From assembly GCA_022361135.1 (NCBI GenBank), contig JAKSBM010000746.1, forward strand, positions 1-8,745: a stretch of DNA of 8,745 bases. Reading direction: 5' to 3'. The translations under genes were made by a program, and so were the position numbers. Of this stretch, positions 1 through 5,168 are shown piece by piece. The notes beneath the pieces are model-generated. The model did not search any database and was not told where the DNA came from. It worked only from the letters and a program-made list of their open reading frames with translations. Within the stretch, counting starts at the first letter, position 1. Every line of letters starts with the position of its first letter. Origin of the DNA: Desulfobacterales bacterium. Its GTDB lineage: Bacteria; Desulfobacterota; Desulfobacteria; Desulfobacterales; Desulfobacteraceae.

Positions 1-206
1 CCTTACTCATGCTGGATATGTTTGATGCATTAAAGGAAATCAACCGCCAGGGCACCACCATACTCCTGGTGGAACAGAATGCCCGTTTGGCCTTGAAATT
101 TGCCCAGCGGGGCTATGTTCTGGAAAACGGCGCATTGGTTTTGGAGGGCAATGCCGACGACCTTTTGGAGAATCCCGATGTCAAAAAGGCCTATCTTGGG
201 GCCTGA
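1..206 (+). CDS. livF: Branched-chain amino acid-type ABC transporter ATP-binding protein (LivF-like), C-terminal fragment
   Basis: This is the 3' end of a gene that begins upstream of the window; the reading frame is open from base 3 and ends at a TGA at 204-206, leaving about 67 C-terminal residues. The piece starts near the end of the nucleotide-binding domain and carries GTTILLVEQNA, in which the switch (H-loop) position is Gln after Glu. VEQN is characteristic of LivF, whereas LivG usually has an EHD-type sequence there. The following RGYVLENGALVLEG and the ending KKAYLGA also match LivF C-termini. LivF pairs with LivG to energise LivHM permeases that import branched-chain amino acids or, in many Proteobacteria, other amides and organic acids, so the substrate is not determined. 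The Walker motifs and the rest of the transporter lie outside the window. No terminator is visible before the next gene, 72 bp downstream on the same strand. Confidence 0.88.
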   Translation, partial: LLMLDMFDALKEINRQGTTILLVEQNARLALKFAQRGYVLENGALVLEGNADDLLENPDVKKAYLGA

Positions 207-278
207 ACCAACAAGTAAGTTTATCCCACGGCCGGTTTCTGGTAGGATTCCAATTTTAATTTTAGGGGAACGACTACC

Positions 279-1115
279 ATGGCCCAATGGTTTGAAATTG
301 AAGAACTTGAAACCGACATCTTTTGCATCCGGGAATCCGTCCATGTTCAGTCCTTTTTGATCAACGGAACCCACAGCTCGCTTTTGATTGATACCGGAAT
401 GGGATTTCTGGATATCCGGGAGGCATTAAGGGGCCTGATCAAGCCCAATCTCATGGTGGCCAATACCCATTGGCATTTTGACCACATCGGTGGGAATCAT
501 CTATTCCATGAAATTTACATTTCCCACCTTGAAGCGGATCTGATCCGTAACCCCATCCCCCCTTCCACCCTGGTTCCCTTTTATGTGGACCTTTGCCAAA
601 GCCAGAAACTGCCATTGCCCGGAGCAGAGTCGGGCTTTGATTCAGAAAATTACCAAATCCATGGTTTTGACAAAAAAGTGCACATTATCCAGGAGGGGCA
701 TATCTTTGATTTGGGAAATCGGAAAATCCAGGTCATTGAAACCCCGGGCCATACCCGGGGAAGCCTTTCCTTCCTGGATCAGCAAACCGGAGGCCTTTTT
801 GTGGGAGACCTGATTTACGACGGTACACTCTATGCCCAGTTCAAGGATTCCGATCCAATTGCATATACAACTACCATCAAACGGCTCATCCATGGGTTCC
901 CGGAAATAACCGTTCTTTATGCGGCACACAATGCCCCCTGTTCCAAGCGGGAAAAATTATTCAAAGTGGATTCTTTTCTGGACGCCTTGAACACGGGGAA
1001 AACAACCGCCACCATCAGCCAGGAGGCGTGGGGGCCCTGCCTTCGCCACAAATTCAACGGAATTGAGATGCTCCTGCCCCCGCCGGGAAGCAGTGGCGTG
1101 GATCCCCTGCCCTGA
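279..1115 (+). CDS. Metallo-beta-lactamase-fold hydrolase
   Basis: A 278-residue, probably cytoplasmic protein with no signal peptide. It has the full metal-binding set of the metallo-beta-lactamase superfamily: HWHFDH at residues 64-69 (the HxHxDH motif), His158 in PGHTRG, Asp177 in FVGD and His217 in YAAHN. These would hold a two-metal centre (Zn or Fe) that activates water. This set fits the glyoxalase II-like and general MBL hydrolase branch; the substrate cannot be told from sequence. The N-terminal strands (SSLLIDTGMG, residues 33-42) are typical of the fold. The ATG at 279 is preceded by AGGGGA about 10 bases upstream, which supports this start. The C-terminal 10-15 residues are Pro/Gly/Ser-rich and probably disordered. 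It may be cotranscribed with livF (72-bp gap). Its TGA immediately abuts the stop codon of the opposing cyclase gene, with no room for a private terminator. Confidence 0.9.
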   Translation: MAQWFEIEELETDIFCIRESVHVQSFLINGTHSSLLIDTGMGFLDIREALRGLIKPNLMVANTHWHFDHIGGNHLFHEIYISHLEADLIRNPIPPSTLVPFYVDLCQSQKLPLPGAESGFDSENYQIHGFDKKVHIIQEGHIFDLGNRKIQVIETPGHTRGSLSFLDQQTGGLFVGDLIYDGTLYAQFKDSDPIAYTTTIKRLIHGFPEITVLYAAHNAPCSKREKLFKVDSFLDALNTGKTTATISQEAWGPCLRHKFNGIEMLLPPPGSSGVDPLP

Positions 1116-4100
1116 TCAAACCTGGAACCAGGTGAAGTATTCCCGGTCCGTTTTTACCAGATGGCCGTACAGCAATTCCTGGGTAATGAACTGCAATAGG
1201 ATAAAAGAGGCCAGGCCACCTCTGCGGTAACGGTTAATCAAACGGCCAAGGCGGGAGGTGAGGCGTTTGTGCTCCCGGATGTGTTTGGGTAGATCCGGAC
1301 ATTGGTTCTGCCCCATGACTTCCTCTTCAAAGGCAAAATGCTCCCGGCTCATCCGGGAAAAGGTATCCAACAGGGTATTGATCTGATCCCGGTTGCGTTC
1401 CCTGAGAACTGCAGTTACCAGCTGATTTCCCAGGTCAAAGAGGGCAACGTGCTGGGAATCAATTTCGTGGTGGCCCGAGCTGAAATCATCGTTCCAGGCA
1501 AGACGGAGGATATTCTTTTTTTGTTCGGATTCAGTGGTGCTGCTTTTGGATGATTTCCGACTCCAATTGCAGATGGATTTGTCCCGTCCCTGGGCTTTGG
1601 CCTGGTAAAGTGCTTCATCGGCCCGCTCGTACCAGGAATCAAAACTTTCCATGGGGTGGAGTTGGGCCAGACCGATGCTGGTGGAGATACCGCTCAGTTC
1701 TCCATGCTTCAAATTCCGAACCAGACGCCGGAGTTTTTCCGCCAGTGCCAAGGCGTTCCGCGCCTTGGTATTGGGAGTCAAAACCAGGAACTCTTCCCCG
1801 CCCCAGCGGGCAATGCTGTCCCCCTGGCGCACGGTTTTCTTCAACAGATTTCCCACATTTTCCAGAACCGCATCCCCAACGGCATGGCCATGTTCGTCAT
1901 TGATGGCCTTAAACTGATCCAAATCCAGAATCAACATGCTTAGAGGGGACCGGTTGCGCTTGCTTTGACCCATTTCCTGGCTGATGTGTTCCACCATGGC
2001 CCTCCGGTTCAGGAGGCCGGTCAACGGATCTGTCATGGAGAGGCGGTTTAACTCCTTATTCTGCTTTTCCAATAATTGCTGGGTTTCCCTTAATGCGGAA
2101 TTGGCCCTCTGGATCAAGACATGGCGGTAAAAGAAAAAAAGCGCAATCAATGCTATCCCACCGCCAATGGCGGCAAGCACTTTCAGGTCCATTCCCTTTT
2201 CATAGGTGACCCGAACCCAGGCATCGGTGAGGGCCAGATGCTCCTGACGGCTGATTCCCTGGATGGATTTATTTAAAATTGAGAGCAACTCATGTCTGCC
2301 CTTGGGCACCAACATGGAAAAGGGGACGGACACCGGAACGGCACCACCAATTTTAAGGGAGTAGAGGGCCTGGTGCTGGATGGTATGGCTGATACCGGCC
2401 ATGGTCCCCACAACCGCATCCAAATCCCCCTTGGCCAACCCGGCCAGAACCGAATCCAGGTCGGGAAAAAAGATGGGATCAAGGTCGGGATATTCCTGGA
2501 GCAACAGGGGCAGTACGGGAGAATTCTTCACCACCCCGATTCGCTTTGAAATAATCCCATGGAAATCCGTCACCAATGGGGCATCCAATGGAACCGCAAA
2601 TACACAGGGGGCGCTGAAAATCGTACGGGTATGCATCCATCCTTCGGGCACCGTCTGTTCATGGGTGATTTTAATATCGCAGGAGTTTTCCTTTGTCTTC
2701 TTTTCACCGATCACCGGGCGGAGGGGAATGCCCAATCCTTTTGAGATATGGGCCATATAATCGGCAACAATGCCCTGGTAATTTTCAACTTCGTCTAAAT
2801 ATTCAAAGGGGTGCCAGCCGATGCCGGTGCAATATTTCAATTCATTTAAAGCAGCCAGGTATTTTTTTTCATCCCGGGTAAGCAGCTGCCCTGCCCCCCT
2901 TCCGGGGTATTGGGTTTTAATCAGGGGAGCCAACCCTTTATGATCCGCCGTTGAAAGTGCTTTAATCCCCTTATTCAATATGGATATTAAAATTCCATTA
3001 TCCGGGGTGACTCCCATGTGGAACTGGATCTTTTCCTTGGCTTCAAAGGCCACGACAATGTCCGTGAAAAGGGTTTGCCGGATCAAAGGATGATAGGTCA
3101 CATATCCGATGGCCGCATCGGCCTGGTGATAATGGAGTTTTTCCAATTGCTTTTTCGGACTCTCCGCCAAGACAATTTCGGCTTGGTCAATGCCGTCTGC
3201 AAAGGTTTTTAAACCGTCGAAGCCTTTGGGAATTACAATTTTTTTCCCCCGAAGATCTGTTTTGTTGTTGATTGATTTACCCTGTTCCCTCTGGGTGAAA
3301 ACAATAAATTCAGAGGTAAAAAATGGACGGGTCAATCGATAATGATTGCGATTTATGGCCGTGTCTCGAATCATGGCCACGCCATGGGCCTTATCCTGTT
3401 TTACCCGGGTATGCAGCCGGGTATTGTTGGATTCCATGATTAATTGGATATCCGTGCCGATGATGTCCGATAAATGGGAAAACAATTGGGTCAAAACACT
3501 GCTGGGCGCCTTGGCCCCGGCATTCACCAAACCTGCCGATTCAATGTCCGAGATGACCAGTCTGATTTTTCGATTCCGATTGAGCCAGTTTTTTTCCGCC
3601 GGAGTCAGGTCGATGCTGGAAATTTCGCCGGCCCGCATGAGTCCCGAAGGCATGAGGGGACTTTGGAGCCGACCCAATTGATAATAGGTTGAAAAAATAC
3701 GCTGGACCCTGCGGGGTTCAATGCTTCCCAGGGGGATGAGCTCCGGGGTGATCATCCGCTCGATGATCTTGGACTCCAAAAGCAGTTGCTCCCAGCTTTG
3801 GTTGCCTGAATTGTAATGGTTCAATATCAGGTTAATGAGTTCTTTGGGATTTTCCAGGGCATAGGCCCAGCCCTTTAGAGTCGCTTCAATGGCCCGCTCT
3901 ACCCGTCCGGGGTGTTCGATCAATTCCTTTCTGGAGGTGAAAAAATTATCTCCGTAGAAATCAATCCCATGGCTTCGGGGATCCATGATGTTGACCTCAT
4001 ATCCCTGGTTGCGAAGCCAATGGGGCAATACAGCCAGATGGGCAATGCAGGCGTCCACCTTGCCGGAAACCAAATCGTCCAGGTTGGTTCGATTGGATTC

Positions 4101-4640
4101 CGCCGGGGTGTATTCTATCTTTTCGGCTTGGGGCCCCAGGGATTCCATGAGCATCATTTCCATGGCAGCATTTGCCGAATTCATGGGGGGTTTTGCCAAC
4201 TTTTTGCCGATGAGATCGTGGGGGGTATGGATGTCGGAGGAGCCCATGGAAACAATGACCCAGGGTGAATGCTGAAAGATCTGGGACAACCAGACCAATT
4301 CCTCCCCTGCGGCATACCGGGGCAATAGCCCCATATCTCCCACCCCGTATACACCGGTCTTTGCTTCAATCCGATTAAGGTCTTCTTCCCTGGATGGGCC
4401 CGGGGAAACCAATTCCACGTCCAATCCATTTTCTGCATAAAAGCCCCTGTGCTTTGCCGCATAATAACCGGCAAATTGAAACGAATGGGGCCCCTTGAGC
4501 TGGATCTTTATGGACTCCCTTGCCAAAACCACCCCGGAAGAAATCAGGAAAAATACGACCCCGATAATAAGGGGGGAAAACCATCCCATGGTCAATCTCT
4601 TTTGTGAATACAATTTTTTAGTCATGGATTCAAATCGCAT
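1116..4640 (-). CDS. Multi-sensor diguanylate cyclase: NMT1-like and two SBP-like periplasmic modules, TM, GGDEF, C-terminal bacteriohemerythrin
   Basis: A 1174-residue membrane protein predicted to make c-di-GMP from two GTP. Order: basic N-terminus and hydrophobic stretch (about 19-40, VVLA before RES, a signal peptide or anchor); NMT1/THI5-like domain (about 44-335, with FQFAGYYAA at 54-62); two SBP_bac_3-like modules (about 345-580 and 587-812), each introduced by LT-x-x-E/D-K; TM helix 819-838; short coiled coil; GGDEF domain (about 866-1024); Ser-rich linker; hemerythrin domain (about 1044-1172). The cyclase looks active: DLD at 906-908, ND at 914-915, GGEEF at 947-951, and inhibitory site RQGD at 938-941. 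The hemerythrin keeps His1064, His1101, Glu1105, His1120, His1124, His1160 and Asp1165. The first SBP-like module is divergent and lacks a PPF-type ligand motif. No clear Shine-Dalgarno precedes the ATG at 4640. In-frame ATGs at 4625 (MTKKL) and 4589 (AGAG 7 bases upstream) are alternatives; 4625 gives the most typical signal sequence. Confidence 0.92.
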   Translation of the reverse strand: MRFESMTKKLYSQKRLTMGWFSPLIIGVVFFLISSGVVLARESIKIQLKGPHSFQFAGYYAAKHRGFYAENGLDVELVSPGPSREEDLNRIEAKTGVYGVGDMGLLPRYAAGEELVWLSQIFQHSPWVIVSMGSSDIHTPHDLIGKKLAKPPMNSANAAMEMMLMESLGPQAEKIEYTPAESNRTNLDDLVSGKVDACIAHLAVLPHWLRNQGYEVNIMDPRSHGIDFYGDNFFTSRKELIEHPGRVERAIEATLKGWAYALENPKELINLILNHYNSGNQSWEQLLLESKIIERMITPELIPLGSIEPRRVQRIFSTYYQLGRLQSPLMPSGLMRAGEISSIDLTPAEKNWLNRNRKIRLVISDIESAGLVNAGAKAPSSVLTQLFSHLSDIIGTDIQLIMESNNTRLHTRVKQDKAHGVAMIRDTAINRNHYRLTRPFFTSEFIVFTQREQGKSINNKTDLRGKKIVIPKGFDGLKTFADGIDQAEIVLAESPKKQLEKLHYHQADAAIGYVTYHPLIRQTLFTDIVVAFEAKEKIQFHMGVTPDNGILISILNKGIKALSTADHKGLAPLIKTQYPGRGAGQLLTRDEKKYLAALNELKYCTGIGWHPFEYLDEVENYQGIVADYMAHISKGLGIPLRPVIGEKKTKENSCDIKITHEQTVPEGWMHTRTIFSAPCVFAVPLDAPLVTDFHGIISKRIGVVKNSPVLPLLLQEYPDLDPIFFPDLDSVLAGLAKGDLDAVVGTMAGISHTIQHQALYSLKIGGAVPVSVPFSMLVPKGRHELLSILNKSIQGISRQEHLALTDAWVRVTYEKGMDLKVLAAIGGGIALIALFFFYRHVLIQRANSALRETQQLLEKQNKELNRLSMTDPLTGLLNRRAMVEHISQEMGQSKRNRSPLSMLILDLDQFKAINDEHGHAVGDAVLENVGNLLKKTVRQGDSIARWGGEEFLVLTPNTKARNALALAEKLRRLVRNLKHGELSGISTSIGLAQLHPMESFDSWYERADEALYQAKAQGRDKSICNWSRKSSKSSTTESEQKKNILRLAWNDDFSSGHHEIDSQHVALFDLGNQLVTAVLRERNRDQINTLLDTFSRMSREHFAFEEEVMGQNQCPDLPKHIREHKRLTSRLGRLINRYRRGGLASFILLQFITQELLYGHLVKTDREYFTWFQV
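1125..1511 (-). other. Bacteriohemerythrin domain at the C-terminus of the diguanylate cyclase
   Basis: Residues 1044-1172 of the large protein. The iron-ligand pattern is complete and correctly spaced for bacterial hemerythrins: IDSQH (His1064), HFAFE (His1101, Glu1105), HIREH (His1120, His1124) and HLVKTD (His1160, Asp1165). The spacings 37, 19 and 36 between helices are close to those in characterised bacterial members. Such domains bind O2 reversibly at a non-heme di-iron site and are used as oxygen or redox sensors. Placed after the GGDEF domain, it lies in the cytoplasm and could modulate cyclase output. The regulatory effect is inferred. Confidence 0.9.
1788..1802 (-). other. GGEEF active-site signature of the cyclase
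   Basis: These 15 bases encode Gly-Gly-Glu-Glu-Phe (residues 947-951), an accepted variant of GGDEF that is compatible with catalysis. Five residues before it sits RQGD (938-941), the RxxD inhibitory site that binds c-di-GMP, so feedback inhibition by product is expected. The intact signature argues against a degenerate, purely c-di-GMP-binding role. Confidence 0.9.
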
Positions 4641-4717
4641 ATATTCAACGCATTTAGGTCATTGATACTTTAAATTCCTTGGAGGAATTTTCATTTTGAT
4701 TGTTTTCTGGCTGCGGC

Positions 4718-4756
4718 GATATCCTTTGGGAACGATGAATGCGAGGGAAGGATATC
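4718..4756. repeat. 9-bp perfect inverted repeat with 21-base spacer
   Basis: GATATCCTT (4718-4726) and AAGGATATC (4748-4756) are exact reverse complements. The element falls between the proposed minus-strand promoter and the cyclase start, so in the cyclase transcript it would lie in the 5' leader, about 80-120 bases before the ATG. It could be a protein-binding site or an RNA hairpin; there is no T-run on either side to make it a terminator. Confidence 0.6.
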
Positions 4757-4806
4757 TTCGAAATCTGCATTTATACGCAGTTTTTGAGTATCTTGCATTG
4801 CTCAAT

Positions 4807-4836
4807 ATTATTTACATTATCCGTTTAAAAGGTCAA
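4807..4836 (-). promoter_or_regulatory. Possible sigma70-type promoter for the cyclase gene
   Basis: Read on the minus strand, TTGACC (4831-4836; consensus TTGACA) is followed after 18 bases by AATAAT (4807-4812; consensus TATAAT), five of six matches in each box. Transcription would start near 4800, giving a leader of roughly 160 bases before the ATG at 4640. AT-rich sequence produces such matches by chance, so this is only a candidate. Confidence 0.35.
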
Positions 4837-4887
4837 GGATTTCAAATGACTTCCGTGTAACCAAAACCTTAGACCGCTCCCTTTATC

Positions 4888-4901
4888 TGCATGGCCATGC
4901 A
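4888..4901. repeat. 14-bp perfect palindrome
   Basis: TGCATGGCCATGCA is identical to its own reverse complement. It lies in the middle of the divergent intergenic region, upstream of both candidate promoters, and only 3 bases before a second, longer inverted repeat. A dimeric transcription factor site is the natural reading, but no specific regulator can be assigned. Confidence 0.55.
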
Positions 4902-4904
4902 AAG

Positions 4905-4947
4905 GCGATTTGCATAAGTATTTAGATTGAATGGTTATTCAAATCGC
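4905..4947. repeat. 13-bp inverted repeat (12 of 13 matched), 17-base spacer
   Basis: GCGATTTGCATAA (4905-4917) on the plus strand is mirrored on the minus strand by GCGATTTGAATAA (4935-4947), differing at one position. The loop also allows a competing small hairpin, TTGAAT/ATTCAA at 4927-4942, so two mutually exclusive folds exist. There is no adjacent T-run, which argues against a terminator. It sits about 40 bases upstream of the candidate chemoreceptor promoter, a typical place for an activator or repressor site. Confidence 0.65.
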
Positions 4948-4985
4948 TATTTCCTATAAAAAAATCCCCATTTCGCCCTTTTAAC

Positions 4986-5014
4986 TTGACCGGTGGGTCG
5001 GCTTTTGTTAGTAA
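4986..5014 (+). promoter_or_regulatory. Weak candidate promoter for the chemoreceptor gene
   Basis: TTGACC (4986-4991) is followed after 17 bases by TAGTAA (5009-5014), which matches only three of six positions of the -10 consensus but is preceded by TG at the extended -10 position. Transcription from here would give a leader of about 150 bases. No convincing sigma28 (flagellar) or sigma54 promoter was found in the region. Confidence 0.2.
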
Positions 5015-5022
5015 ACGATCTT

Positions 5023-5036
5023 CGCCATGGATGGCG
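5023..5036 (+). repeat. Small hairpin in the chemoreceptor leader
   Basis: CGCCAT (5023-5028) and ATGGCG (5031-5036) are reverse complements around GG; as RNA this would be a 5-bp stem with a TGGA loop. It lies 24 bases before a second hairpin and about 130 bases before the chemoreceptor start. It is short enough to be chance on its own. Confidence 0.35.
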
Positions 5037-5060
5037 TAAGGTGTAGGTATCAATAGATAT

Positions 5061-5081
5061 AAGGTATCGTAAGATTACCTT
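5061..5081 (+). repeat. Leader hairpin with a GTAA (GNRA) tetraloop
   Basis: AAGGTA (5061-5066) pairs with TACCTT (5076-5081). Two more pairs (T5067-A5074, C5068-G5073) past one bulged T close the loop G-T-A-A at 5069-5072, a GNRA-type tetraloop. It lies about 90 bases upstream of the chemoreceptor start, inside the presumed 5' leader. It may be part of a structured leader RNA, but no known riboswitch is recognised. Confidence 0.4.
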
Positions 5082-5151
5082 CCTCCCAGGAGCATTATCT
5101 AAAAACACAAACACATCTTGTAGAGGCCGTAGTTCGTTCAAAAACAGCAAT

Positions 5152-5156
5152 AGGAG
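5152..5156 (+). promoter_or_regulatory. Ribosome binding site of the chemoreceptor gene
   Basis: AGGAG lies 12 bases before the ATG at 5169. The spacing is longer than usual, but this is the only Shine-Dalgarno-like sequence close to the start, and the encoded MFKNLRLTYKLM is a typical chemoreceptor N-terminus with basic residues before the first membrane helix. Confidence 0.6.
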
Positions 5157-5168
5157 TACAGAGTCGTT

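Larger units (their letters stand above)
4641..5168. other. 528-bp divergent intergenic region rich in inverted repeats
   Basis: This is the only gap over 300 bases without a recognised gene. It separates the divergently transcribed cyclase and chemoreceptor genes and must hold both promoters. It contains a 9-bp inverted repeat (4718-4756), a possible minus-strand promoter (4807-4836), a 14-bp perfect palindrome (4888-4901), a 13-bp imperfect inverted repeat (4905-4947) and two small hairpins (5023-5036, 5061-5081). It is visibly more AT-rich than the flanking genes. No tRNA or known riboswitch core was recognised. Confidence 0.8.

Noticed and set aside
742..760. GC-rich hairpin CCCCGGG/CCCGGGG with a 5-base loop
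   Set aside because: It lies inside the hydrolase gene over the conserved PGHTRG codons and has no T-run, so it is a by-product of coding sequence.
1500..1570. Artificial fusion of cyclase and hemerythrin by frameshift or assembly error
   Set aside because: The frame is continuous, the Ser-rich linker (about 1025-1043) is a normal interdomain spacer, and both domains are complete on either side.
4760..4785. Terminator-like CTGC/GCAG followed by TTTTT
   Set aside because: The stem is only 4 bp with a mismatch next to it; too weak, and no plus-strand gene ends there.
4860..5020. sigma54 or sigma28 promoter for the chemoreceptor
   Set aside because: GG and GC pairs with the required 10-base spacing, or TAAA-N15-GCCGATAA, could not be found. 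Near matches such as TGGCC...TTGCA have the wrong spacing.
4641..5168. c-di-GMP-I (GEMM) riboswitch upstream of the chemoreceptor
   Set aside because: Looked for because of the context, but the conserved core elements (GGCAAA and GACGCAAAGCC-like segments flanking a GAAA-type loop) are not present.
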